Assembly (NCBI GenBank): GCA_039191605.1
Contig: JBCCXL010000001.1
Span: 434,001 to 498,000 of the forward strand
Length of the DNA: 64,000 nt
From: JBCCXL01 sp039191605
GTDB lineage: Bacteria > Acidobacteriota > Thermoanaerobaculia > Multivoradales > JAHZIX01
Direction: 5' to 3'
Shown here: in pieces, positions 8,960 through 18,100 of the stretch
Numbering within the stretch: position 1 is the first letter of the stretch
Layout: every line of letters starts with the position of its first letter
The notes under the pieces: model-generated
Databases searched by the model: none
The model's input: the letters and a program-made list of their open reading frames with translations, nothing else
What the model was told of the DNA's origin: nothing
Position numbers and translations under genes: made by a program

Positions 8960-10039
8960 TCAACCTCGCCGAAGGGTGCCGTCGCCAGCCAAGAGCTCCA
9001 GCGTAGTCTTGACGACGGCGCGAAGCGGGCCGACGTCCGCCACTCCGCGGCCGGCGATATCGAAGGCCGTTCCATGGTCGACAGAAGTCCTGACATAGGG
9101 CAAGCCCAGGGTCCAATTCGTCGCCTCGCCGAAGGCCGCCGTCTTGACCGCGATCAACCCTTGATCATGGTAAAGGGACAGCACCCAATCGTACGCGCCG
9201 CCCAGCGCTCGGGCAAAGAGGCTATCGGCACTGTGGGGACCAGAAGCATCGACCCCTTCGGCGCGAGCTCGCTGCACCGCCGGCGCGATTTCACTTTGAT
9301 CCACCGTCCCCAGAAGCCCCCCTTCTCCAGCGTGGGGATCTAGACCGGCGACGGCGATGCGCCCCGGCGCCCAGCGATGCAGGCAGTGCAGAGCCTCTAC
9401 CAGCTGAGGCTCTCGAACCTTCTCGATAGCCTTTACCAGGGGCAGATGAGTCGAGAGCAGCGCGACTTTTAGTCGCGGAGCGAGGAAAGCCATCAAGTAG
9501 TCGCGCCCGTAGCGCTCCAGGCCAGCGCCGAGGGCGAGGTACTCCGTATGGCCAATAAAATCCGGGCGATGATGCCGAGCGATGGACTCTTTGGAGACCG
9601 GTGCCGTCACCAAGGCATCGGCGAACCCTCGTCTCACCAGATCGACACCAGCATCGAGGGCCGCTAGGGCGCCCCCGGCATCTGCCGGGCCTGATTCTCC
9701 CCACCGCACTTGCCGAGGAGTAGCGACGGGATCCAGCACCAGAATCTCGTCGCGGCCCCAGCGCCCACGGTCCTCCATGGAATCCAGGTATCGCAAGCGA
9801 TCCCAGGGAAAATCGCCCACGACGATGCGCAGCGCTTCCAGCGCGCTGCGCTCAGCGACGAGAAGAGGGCGCCAAGAATGTTGCGGAGCGGAATCCGGCC
9901 CAGCCACCAAGCGAAGCAGGATCTCCGGGCCGATTCCCGCCGGATCCCCCTGGGTCAACGCTAAGACGACCTCATCGTTGGCCCGAGCATGAGCATCCCG
10001 CGAAAGGCCAGCCTGCGAAGGAGCTGCTTCTTCAGCCAT
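8960..10039 (-). CDS. pdxA: 4-hydroxythreonine-4-phosphate dehydrogenase (vitamin B6 synthesis)
   Basis: 359 residues from the ATG at 10039 with GGGAGAG just upstream; a TTG one codon earlier is less likely. PdxA oxidises 4-phosphohydroxy-L-threonine in the DXP-dependent pyridoxal phosphate pathway. Family landmarks are the N-terminal LALTQGDPAGIGPEI, the HTEYLA metal-site region, VAGLDPHAGEGG, YHDQGLIAVKTAAFGEATNWTLGLP and the C-terminal VDHGTAFDIAGRG. These include the His/Asp residues known to hold the divalent metal. The N-terminal 20 residues are a polar extension. It follows the Hfq-like gene by 124 bases on the same strand. Other pathway genes are not in the window. Confidence 0.95.
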   Translation of the reverse strand: MAEEAAPSQAGLSRDAHARANDEVVLALTQGDPAGIGPEILLRLVAGPDSAPQHSWRPLLVAERSALEALRIVVGDFPWDRLRYLDSMEDRGRWGRDEILVLDPVATPRQVRWGESGPADAGGALAALDAGVDLVRRGFADALVTAPVSKESIARHHRPDFIGHTEYLALGAGLERYGRDYLMAFLAPRLKVALLSTHLPLVKAIEKVREPQLVEALHCLHRWAPGRIAVAGLDPHAGEGGLLGTVDQSEIAPAVQRARAEGVDASGPHSADSLFARALGGAYDWVLSLYHDQGLIAVKTAAFGEATNWTLGLPYVRTSVDHGTAFDIAGRGVADVGPLRAVVKTTLELLAGDGTLRRG

Positions 10040-10163
10040 CAAACTCTCCCACCAACAACGCCTCCACCCAACAGGTCTTCAGCTACCGAAGTATCGGGGC
10101 GAATACGCCTCAGACCTCCTCGAAGAGCGCTGAAGGCTCGTTTCGCAAGGCCGGGGCGGAGAC

Positions 10164-10493
10164 TCATTCCTCCGCCGGCCTTGGAACCTTCCGCCGACTG
10201 CGGCGCAACTCGTCCTCTTTGAACATGTAGCGAATGCTCGCCTTAGGGATCAGCAGGTTGGGGTCGCCGTGGCGATTCAGCTTGATGGAGTTCTTGTCGT
10301 ACCACTCGATCCAGCCCCGCAGCTCTTCGTCGTTGTTTAACACGACGACCATCTGCGTCTTATTGGCCATCTGCTTGAGGTAGTAGAACTCCTCCGCATT
10401 GGTCTGCTCGGGCGGGGCTTGTTTTCGCCGCACGCTGCGCCCAGTGGCCTTGCCCTCGGAGAGGTCGGGCCGAATCAGCTTTCGATTACTCAT
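10164..10493 (-). CDS. Hfq-like Sm-domain RNA-binding protein
   Basis: 109 residues, ATG at 10493. The N-terminus is basic (RKLIRPDL, VRRKQAPP), followed by a compact Sm-like domain at about 33-95: TQMVVVLNNDEELRGWIEWYDKNSIKL forms the Sm1-like strands, and LLIPKASIRYMF replaces the YKHAIST of classical Hfq. This matches the Sm-fold proteins annotated as Hfq in Acidobacteria. Members are expected to form ring multimers binding small RNAs and mRNAs, but the different Sm2 motif and basic tails suggest altered RNA contacts. The start codon lies only three bases after the ricT stop with no clear ribosome site of its own, indicating translational coupling. Confidence 0.87.
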   Translation of the reverse strand: MSNRKLIRPDLSEGKATGRSVRRKQAPPEQTNAEEFYYLKQMANKTQMVVVLNNDEELRGWIEWYDKNSIKLNRHGDPNLLIPKASIRYMFKEDELRRSRRKVPRPAEE

Positions 10494-10496
10494 AGG

Positions 10497-11219
10497 TCAG
10501 GATGCCTTCGGCGCCGGCTTGGGCCGGCGCTTGCGATATTGATCATCCTCGTAGGCCAAGCAGCACAGTAGGCGGCCACATTGGCCGGAAATCTTCGAGG
10601 GATTGAGGCTGAGGTTCTGGCGTTTCGCCATCTGGATCGAAATCGGCCGAAAGTCCTTCAACCACGTTGAGCAGCAGAGAGTCCGTCCACACACGCCGAC
10701 CCCTCCCAGCAACCCGGCTTCGTCGCGAGCCCCAACCTGGATCATCTTCACCCGGACCGAGAATCGCTTCGATAGATCTTTGACGAGTTGGCGAAAATCG
10801 ACTCGCCCATTGGCGGTGAAGAAAAAATTCGCCTTGCGTCCGTAGAGAGAGAAATCGACCCGCGAGACCTTCATCTCGAGGCCGAGGGAGCGAGCGCGCT
10901 CCTGGCAGAAGCGCTTGGCCGCAAACTCATTGTCGAGCTGACGATCATACGCTTCCACATCTTCGCTGTTAGCGCGCCGCAGGATGCTGCGGGCGCTGGA
11001 CTTCTGGCACGGCTTGAAGACCGGCATCGGAGATTTCTCGATCTTGCCAAAGGCCGGACCATGGTCGGTCCCCACCACAACCTTCGCACCGCGCTCGAAG
11101 GCCTCGCCGGAGGTGCGGCAAAGGGTGAGGTTCGTCTCCTCCTTGAAGCGCACACCGACGAAAGTATCTTCCAGGGCGGTGGACTGTCCTCGGAAACGAC
11201 AACCGCCACAACCGCTCAT
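10497..11219 (-). CDS. ricT: PSP1-domain regulatory iron-sulfur protein RicT (YaaT)
   Basis: 240 residues; AAGGAG lies eight bases before the ATG. The PSP1 domain occupies most of the protein, with the conserved VDFSLYGRKANFFFTANGRVDFRQLVKDL core. Two cysteine clusters, GVCGRTLCCSTW and GQCGRLLCCLAYE, match the Fe-S-binding cysteines of RicT; a CGGC motif at the extreme N-terminus adds more. In Bacillus subtilis, RicT with RicA and RicF forms the Y-complex that steers RNase Y-dependent mRNA maturation. Here ricT is followed at once by an Hfq-like gene, suggesting a joint RNA-processing role. A 222-base gap separates it from purD upstream. The C-terminus is a short basic tail. Confidence 0.92.
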   Translation of the reverse strand: MSGCGGCRFRGQSTALEDTFVGVRFKEETNLTLCRTSGEAFERGAKVVVGTDHGPAFGKIEKSPMPVFKPCQKSSARSILRRANSEDVEAYDRQLDNEFAAKRFCQERARSLGLEMKVSRVDFSLYGRKANFFFTANGRVDFRQLVKDLSKRFSVRVKMIQVGARDEAGLLGGVGVCGRTLCCSTWLKDFRPISIQMAKRQNLSLNPSKISGQCGRLLCCLAYEDDQYRKRRPKPAPKAS

Positions 11220-11441
11220 AAAGAAGCTCCTTCAGATTGAGGTAAGCCCTTGATCAGCGAATAGAGAAGCGGTCCTCGACGGACTGCAAGGGCTCCCCGC
11301 CGGGCCACCAAAGGGCGGGCAAAAAGCTCTTCGAGTAAGTGCATAACTCGTCTCAAATCAGGGCCTTCGGCTCAGAGAGTGTAAGAGTCAGCAGTATTGC
11401 ATCGGGGCCTTTGGGTCGTCAACGCCCGTCGCCCTGGGCGC

Positions 11442-12722
11442 TCAGCGGGCCCCGCTATGGAGCACTCTCCGGCCAATATCTCGACGCAGGATCTTGCCCG
11501 ACCACCGGATATCGCCGGCCGCCTCGTAAGCATTCCTCAAGGCTGCCAAGAGATCTGCCCCCGAGGCGCAGACCGAGAGCACTCGTCCACCGGAAGTCAG
11601 CACCTCATCGCCATCGCGACGCGTTCCGGCGTGGAAGATCTCCACTCCGGGGCGCCCAGCGGCGGCATCGAGACCCGAGATGGGCTGCCCCTTCAAGACC
11701 TTCCCCGGATACCCCTCACTCGCCAGCACCACGCAGGCCGCCGCTTCCTTGCGGAAGCGAAGACGCTGTGCATCGAAGCGCCCGGCGGCTCCCGAAGCCA
11801 GCACTTCCAGCAGATCGTCCTGGAGACGAAGCATCAGAGGCTGGCATTCCGGATCCCCGAAGCGCACGTTGTATTCGAGCACCTGGGGGCCTTCGGCGGT
11901 CAGCATCAGGCCGGCGTAGAGCACCCCGACAAAGGGGCGCCCGTCCTCGCGCATTCCGGCGATGGTGGGGCGCACCACGCGATCCAGCACCGTGGAGACC
12001 TGGGAGGCATTCAGCACCCCGGCGGGGCTATGAGCTCCCATACCCCCGGTATTCGGCCCCGTATCTCCCTCTCCGATGCGCTTGTAATCCTTCGAGGGAG
12101 CGAAAGGCAACACCCGCTCCCCGTCGCTCAGGGCGATGAAGGAGACCTCCTCCCCCGGCAGAAAGCGCTCCACCAGCACTCGATCCGCTGCTGCACCGAA
12201 TCTGCGCTCAGCGAAGAAGGTCGCGAGGGCGGTTTCTAGCTCCTGATCGTCCCGGGGGATCAAGACGCCCTTCCCCGCGGCGAGGCCATCGGCTTTCAGC
12301 ACCGACGGCAGTCCGAAGGCGCGCACCGCTTCCCGCGCTTCGTCGATATCGTGAACGATCCGAAAATCCGGAGTCGGAACGCCGTGGCGACGCATGAACT
12401 CCTTGGCGAAGATCTTCGAGCTCTCCAGCTCCGCGGCACGGCGAGAGGGGCCAAAGACCGCCAGCCCTCGGGATTGCAGCTCGTCCGCAAGCCCGAGGCT
12501 CAAGGGTAGCTCGGGCCCCACGACGGTGAGATCGATCTTCAGATCGGCGGCGAAGTCGGCGAGCTTATGAACCTCATCCACGGCGATGGGTACACGGTCT
12601 GCCACCGCTTCGATTCCCGGATTCCCCGGCGCGCAATAGAGCTGCTTGAGCTTAGGGCTTTGGCTCAATCGCCAGCACAGGGCGTGTTCGCGGGCACCAC
12701 TGCCCACCACGAGGACCTTCAT
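11442..12722 (-). CDS. purD: Phosphoribosylamine--glycine ligase
   Basis: 426 residues; GAGGAGG precedes the ATG. PurD makes glycinamide ribonucleotide in step two of purine synthesis. The N-terminal MKVLVVGSGAREHAL and YCAPGNPGIE segments are diagnostic. The ATP-grasp domain shows PSVLKADGLAAGKGVLIPRD, EEVSFIALSDGE, and YNVRFGDPECQPLMLRL, the last carrying the metal-binding Glu/Asn-type residues. Its start overlaps the pta stop by four bases (ATGA), so the two are translationally coupled. That pairing is not standard; purD usually sits with purH or purE. Full length, no defects seen. Confidence 0.96.
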   Translation of the reverse strand: MKVLVVGSGAREHALCWRLSQSPKLKQLYCAPGNPGIEAVADRVPIAVDEVHKLADFAADLKIDLTVVGPELPLSLGLADELQSRGLAVFGPSRRAAELESSKIFAKEFMRRHGVPTPDFRIVHDIDEAREAVRAFGLPSVLKADGLAAGKGVLIPRDDQELETALATFFAERRFGAAADRVLVERFLPGEEVSFIALSDGERVLPFAPSKDYKRIGEGDTGPNTGGMGAHSPAGVLNASQVSTVLDRVVRPTIAGMREDGRPFVGVLYAGLMLTAEGPQVLEYNVRFGDPECQPLMLRLQDDLLEVLASGAAGRFDAQRLRFRKEAAACVVLASEGYPGKVLKGQPISGLDAAAGRPGVEIFHAGTRRDGDEVLTSGGRVLSVCASGADLLAALRNAYEAAGDIRWSGKILRRDIGRRVLHSGAR

Positions 12723-13717
12723 GCCGTCCTCCTCTTATCCAATGCGGCGACCGCGGCGGCATCCAAGATGTCCTCGGGGCTACATCCCCGCGACAGATCG
12801 TGCACCGGTCCGGCAAGCCCCTGCAACAGGGGGCCGATGGCGCGAGCGCCACCGAGTCGCTCGGTCAATTTGTATGCGATATTGCCCGAATCCAGATCTG
12901 GAAAGACGAGCACGTTAGCTTCTCCCGCTACGGCGCTCTGCGGCGCCTTGCGGCGGGCGATCTCGGGAATCAGGGCGGCGTCTGCCTGGAGCTCGCCATC
13001 GACGGCGAAATCGACCCTCCGCTGGCGTAGCTCCGCCAGCGTCGATCGGATTTTCTCCACTCGCGGATGGGACGCGCTGCCGAGAGTCGAAAAAGACAGC
13101 AGGGCGACCTTGGGATCCTCTCCCAGCAGGGTGCGGCAACTCTGCGCCGCCGCTTCCGCGATGTCGGCCAGCTGCCGCGGCGACGGGTCTGGGACCACGC
13201 CGCAGTCGCTGAACACCAGGGCGCGTCCATCGGGCCACGCCATCAAGAAGCAGGAAGACACCGTCGAGAGGCCCGGCCTCGGCCCGAGTGCCGCCAGCGC
13301 CGCCCGCAGCGTGTCGGCGGTGGTAGCCACCGCTCCCATCACCGCCCCGTCGCTGAGCCCCTCGGCGACCCGCAGACACGCGTAGTGCAGCGGGTCCAGG
13401 GCCCGTTGCCGCAGAGCGCTTTCGTCGAGCCCCTTCTTCGCCAGCCGCGACCCGAGGCGCGCCAAGAGCGCCGGCAGCTGCGGATCCTGCTGCGGGTTCA
13501 GCACCTCCACCCCGTCGAGGCTTACGCCGCTAACCTTCGCGAGGGCGGAGATCGAATCCCGGTCTCCAATCAGCTGGGGGCGAAAAAACCCCTCCCGCGA
13601 GGCTCGGGCACAAGCTTGGAGCACTCGAGGGTCGTTGCTTTCCGGCAGAGCGATACGCGCATCACGAGCGCGAGCTAGAGTTCGCAGGCGCTCCAATGCA
13701 GGAGGTGTAGTAGCCAC
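12719..13717 (-). CDS. pta: Phosphate acetyl/butyryltransferase
   Basis: 332 residues, apparently starting at a GTG (13717). It matches the single-domain phosphate acetyltransferases, which interconvert acetyl-CoA and acetyl phosphate. Family signatures include RIALPESNDPRVLQA, DGAVMGAVATTADTLRAAL, SSCFLMAWPDGRALVFSDCGVVPDPSP, STLGSASHPRVEKI and the C-terminal VFPDLDSGNIAYKLTERLGGARAIGPLLQGL. A butyryltransferase cannot be excluded, but the length and terminal segment favour acetate. No acetate kinase is adjacent; the downstream partner is purD. The start has no strong ribosome site. Confidence 0.93.
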   Translation of the reverse strand: MATTPPALERLRTLARARDARIALPESNDPRVLQACARASREGFFRPQLIGDRDSISALAKVSGVSLDGVEVLNPQQDPQLPALLARLGSRLAKKGLDESALRQRALDPLHYACLRVAEGLSDGAVMGAVATTADTLRAALAALGPRPGLSTVSSCFLMAWPDGRALVFSDCGVVPDPSPRQLADIAEAAAQSCRTLLGEDPKVALLSFSTLGSASHPRVEKIRSTLAELRQRRVDFAVDGELQADAALIPEIARRKAPQSAVAGEANVLVFPDLDSGNIAYKLTERLGGARAIGPLLQGLAGPVHDLSRGCSPEDILDAAAVAALDKRRTA

Positions 13718-13851
13718 GATGAGGTTGGGAGGCCGACGCGCGCGTCTGCCGCGTTATCGCGATCCGCGACGGGGCATCGATTCACTAGCTTACCAGAGGC
13801 GTCCTCTGGTTCAGGAGCAGGATCCGAGCGACCAGTGCCGACTCGGAGGGC

Positions 13852-14700
13852 TCAGCCACGGTCGCCAGCAGAATTTTCCTCGACGGGCGGCGGAACCATC
13901 TCCAGGCGAACCGTGAGGGCCGATCGCTCCACCTCGATCACCAGGGGCGTCGCCTGGGGATCCAAAGAGATCCACAAATTCAGGCGCCCCTTCCAGAACC
14001 GAGATCCCGCTTCTTCCACTCCCACCACCCGATAAGAGCGGGCTACCCGATCTTCCTGCCCCCAAGGAAAGCGCCGAGTCGGGCCCGGAATCACCTCCAC
14101 CGGGTAGATCTTGCCGTCAGACCAGATCTTGAGGCGGAGGGGCGAAGCGGGAGGGCGGCGACGAATGCGGTAGATCGCCGAGGCGATGTCCACCACACCG
14201 CTTTCATCGATCTCCGATTCGCGACGCTTTTCCTTACCCCGGTAGCGATAGTCGCTCCACGCCTTGGTGGTGCGGCCGGTGCCTGGATCCATCAGCGCCG
14301 CGTAGAGCCAATACTCATCGCTATCGGCTTCGTCCGAAGTAATCTCCAGCCGACTCTCGAGAGCGCCCTCGGGCTGAGGCTTGAAGCTCAGCACCCCGTC
14401 CCCCCGGCCGGGCAGAAAGAGGCCGGCGAGCCGGCCGAGAAAACTGGTGAAGCGCCAGCGGTAGCGAAACACCTCTCCCTCGCCCAGATCAGCTAAGTCG
14501 AAGCCCTCCAATTCCGCGACCTCCCCCCTCGGCCCGGTTACCTGGTCGGCGAGAGGAGCCCCGGATGCAATCCCCGAAGGCAGAACCCCAACCCCCGTCA
14601 CCCCGATGACCAAAGCCAAGATCAGGAGCGGGCGGGGAAGCCATTGAATACGTGCTTTCCACAGGGGCCTAGAGCGCATGGATCTAGAGGTATTACTCAT
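13852..14700 (-). CDS. DUF3108 domain-containing exported or membrane-anchored protein
   Basis: About 282 residues from the ATG at 14700; another ATG seven codons in, at 14679, is equally possible, and an in-frame ATG at 14790 would add 30 unlikely residues. An N-terminal hydrophobic segment (LLILALVIGVTGVGVLPSGIASG) acts as signal peptide or anchor. The remainder fits DUF3108: EGEVFRYRWRFTSFLGRLAG, the strand-rich SRLEITSDEADSDEYW, a DIASAIYRIRR segment and the closing VEVIPGPTRRF and PLVIEVERSALTVRLE strands. DUF3108 proteins are periplasmic beta-rich proteins of unknown function. It lies upstream of pta on the same strand, 134 bases away, and divergent from the protease gene. Confidence 0.82.
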   Translation of the reverse strand: MSNTSRSMRSRPLWKARIQWLPRPLLILALVIGVTGVGVLPSGIASGAPLADQVTGPRGEVAELEGFDLADLGEGEVFRYRWRFTSFLGRLAGLFLPGRGDGVLSFKPQPEGALESRLEITSDEADSDEYWLYAALMDPGTGRTTKAWSDYRYRGKEKRRESEIDESGVVDIASAIYRIRRRPPASPLRLKIWSDGKIYPVEVIPGPTRRFPWGQEDRVARSYRVVGVEEAGSRFWKGRLNLWISLDPQATPLVIEVERSALTVRLEMVPPPVEENSAGDRG

Positions 14701-15129
14701 CGCAAGTTGACTATACGAAATCCCTGGGGTCACCGCACCCACGCGATCGAAGACGTGAAGATGGTGCGAATGGCCGGCTGCAAACCCCAAAATCGAAATT
14801 CAGGCGGCGATATTCCGTATCCGATACCTCTTCACGCGATGCTCCAACACAGATTTGTTCAATAAATTGTGAAACGCTGAGCCACCGAATTGTTTGTCAA
14901 TCGTCGATGAGCTACAATTCCCAGCACCTTTCACACTTGCCAAGTCCTTGGCAAATACAGCACGGGGTATCTCTCCGCATACACCTATTTGGCTCGTTAG
15001 CCAATGTAGCCTGAACGCCCGAGATCTACCTCGATCTGTCCACCCCTATCACAGCATTCCCTCAACTCCACTGCCCTGTATCTACAGCATCAGAGCAACA
15101 CATCTGAGACCGAGGAGGAACTTCCTACC
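14701..15129. other. AT-richer divergent intergenic region
   Basis: This 429-base gap between the DUF3108 gene (leftward) and the protease gene (rightward) is clearly less GC-rich than its neighbours. It holds the protease promoter and a long untranslated leader. No convincing reading frame or tandem repeat was seen. Confidence 0.7.
14890..14918 (+). promoter_or_regulatory. Sigma-70-type promoter of the secreted protease gene
   Basis: TTGTTT (14890-14895), 17 bases, then TACAAT (14913-14918). Predicted start near 14925 gives a leader of about 205 bases to the ATG at 15130, which itself has a strong ribosome site (GAGGAGGAA, about nine bases upstream). Confidence 0.6.
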
Positions 15130-18100
15130 ATGAGACGTTCTTGTTCTCTTCCCACTGCCTTTTTGGCGGCCTTCTGCCTTCTGGCTCTAGGCTTCGCCAC
15201 CGCGGCCCCCGCGGATGCACAGAAACCGGTAACCGCTGGTGAGTACATCTTCGAGACCTTCCAAACTTCGCACCCTTACGTCAGCTCGGGTCAGTCGGAA
15301 GCGACTCTCACCTGGTTCGACGAGATCAACTTCCCCGGTGCGGTCTACATCGCTCCCTTCATCGACAAGATCGAGCTCGCCGCTGGTGACGAGCTGATCA
15401 TCCGCTCCCCGGATAACAAGCAGCGCTGGGTCTACACCGACCTGGGCCGCCACGACATGGGCGGCGGCTTCTACGCCACCCATATCCGCGGCGATCGCTT
15501 GATCATGGAGCTGTGGACCACCGGGACCAAGAACGCCTTTGGCGTGTTCGTGAGTCACTACGGCCGCGGCTACAACGAGCAGGAGATCCTGCAGTTCTGG
15601 GCCGCCGGCCTCGGCGAGAAGATGAATCTTCCGCTGCCTCCGGCCCTCGATGAGTCCCTCTGCGGCGCCGATGATTCGGAAGAGGCCAAGTGCTACCAGG
15701 GCAGCGAGCCGGACGCCTACAACACCAGCCGCGCCGTCGCCCGCCTGCTGCGCAACGGCGGCTCTTGGTGCACCGGCTGGCTGATCGGCAGCGAGGGTCA
15801 CCTGATGACCAACGAGCACTGTATCGGCAGCCAGAGCGCTCTTGCCAGCATCGACTTCGAGTTCATGGCCGAAGGCCCGGACTGCGCCACCGACTGCAGC
15901 AGCCCCCTCGCCTGCTCCGGCACCATCGAGGCATCCAGCGGCACCATGATCCAGTTCGACTCCCCGCTGGATTACGCTCTGCTGATCCCCGACACTTCCG
16001 CCGCCGGCAACACCGATCTGCCCGGCACCTACGGCTTCATGCGACTGCGCGAAAGCGGTGCGGTGCTCGGTGAGCGGATCTACATCCCCCAGCACCCCGC
16101 CGGCTGGGGCAAGCGCATCGGAGTGGAATCTTCGTATCCTGACGACGTGGACGGCTACGCCAAGGTCAACAGCGTGACCGAGGTGGCCTGCTCCGGCGCC
16201 GCGGTGCCGGATGTCGGCTACTGGGCGGACACCCAGGGCGGCTCCTCCGGCTCTCCGGTGTTGGGCCACTCGGATAACCGGGTCATCGCTCTGCACCACT
16301 GCCGCGGCAGTGCCTTCTGCACCAGCGGCAACCCCAACACCGACGATCCCAACCGCGGCGTGCCCGTCGGCGCCATCATCGCCGACCTCGGCGCCAACCT
16401 CCCGGCTTCGGCGGTTTGTGACCCCGTGGCCCCGCCCACCGGCTTGAGTGCCGTCGCCAACGGCGACAACCGCATCGATCTCTCCTGGAGCGCGCCGGCC
16501 AGCGTTTCCGGCGGCCCGACCTACAACGTCTACCGCGCCATCGGTGGCTGCCCTGGCACCGATTACGAGTTGATCAGCGAGGGCCAGAGCGGCACCTCTT
16601 ACATCGACAACGATGTATCCGGTGACGTCGAGTATGCCTACGCGGTGAGCGTCATCGACGCGGCGGAAGGCTGTGAGTCGGACTTCACCAGCTGCTCCTC
16701 CGCCACCACCACCGGTGCCTGCACCCTGGATCCGGACTTCGCCGGCCTGGTCTCCGCCACCAACACTGGCGCTGCCAGCTGCGGCGTGGATCTGGACTGG
16801 AACGCCGCCACCGAGCTGTGTGGCAAGGGCGTGCAGTACAACGTGTACCGCTCTACCGACCCGGACTTCACCCCCAGCGCCGACAACCTGCTGGAATCCT
16901 GCGTCTCCGGCAGCACCTACAGCGACTCCACCGTCGCTCCCGGTATCGAGTACTTCTACAGCGTGACCGCTGAGGACGACTCCGGTAACGGCAGCGGCGT
17001 CTGCGGCGGCGGCAACGAGGACGACAACGGCGTCGTGCTCTCCGCCATCGCCTCCGGCCCTAACCAGGTGCTGTTCAACGACGACGTCGAGGGCGCGATC
17101 TGGACCACCGGCGCCGGCGGCGACGACACCGGCACCAACGCTTGGGAAATCGTCACCGATCAGAGCAACTCCCCGACCCACAGCTGGTTCGTCTCCGACG
17201 AGCCGGTGGTCAAGGACCAGTGGCTGGAGCTCAGCGATCCCATCGTGCTGCCGCCGGGCGTTCCCGCGGTCCTGGAGTTCCACCACTTCTACAACATCGA
17301 ACCCAACTGGGACGGCGGCGTCCTGGAAGTCTCCACCGATGGCGGCACCACCTGGGTCGACATCCTGGACGGCAACCCGGATCGCTTCCTGGAGGGCGGC
17401 TACACCGGTCCCCTCAACGCCTCCTCCAACCCCTTGGGCGGCCGCGCCGCCTGGCACGGCAACAACCAAAGCTTCGGCCGAGTCCAGGTCGACCTCACGG
17501 ACTTCGCCGGTCAGAGCATCCAGCTGCGCTTCCGCATGGGTTGCGACACTTCCGTCGCAGCCACCGGCTGGTGGGTCGACGACGTCAGCGTCTACTACGG
17601 TGGCGTCTGCACCGGCTCGCCGGGCCTCGACACCGTCTTTGAAGACACCTTCTCTGACGGCACCACCGACAGCTGGGACGAGATCGACACCGGCGGCGGC
17701 GACCTGGTGGTCAACAACACCGCGTACCTCGCCGGTCCGGCGAACTTCGGTGTCGAGATCGACCAGGCTGACCTCGATCGCAAGCGGGTTCGGAAGAACT
17801 TCAGCGCCGAGGATCAGGTCCGGGTCCGCTTCCACCTCGATCCCAACAGCATCACCATGGACAACAACAAGCGCTTCAAGCTTGCCCAGTTCCGCTCGGG
17901 CACCGACCGGCGCTTGATGGCGGTGATTCTGCGCTACAACACCACCACCGGCTTCTGGCTGCGCGCCAAGAGCCACCGTGATGACGATTCGTGGGCCCAG
18001 GCGGATTGGGTCAACATCGCTGACGCGCCGCAATACGTCGAGGTCGAGTGGACTCGCAGCTCCGGCCCCGCCGCTAACGACGGCGTCCTTCGCCTGTGGG

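Noticed and set aside
13792..13810. Eight-bp hairpin between the DUF3108 and pta genes considered as terminator
   Set aside because: The loop is three bases and no U-run follows on the transcribed strand, so evidence is too weak.
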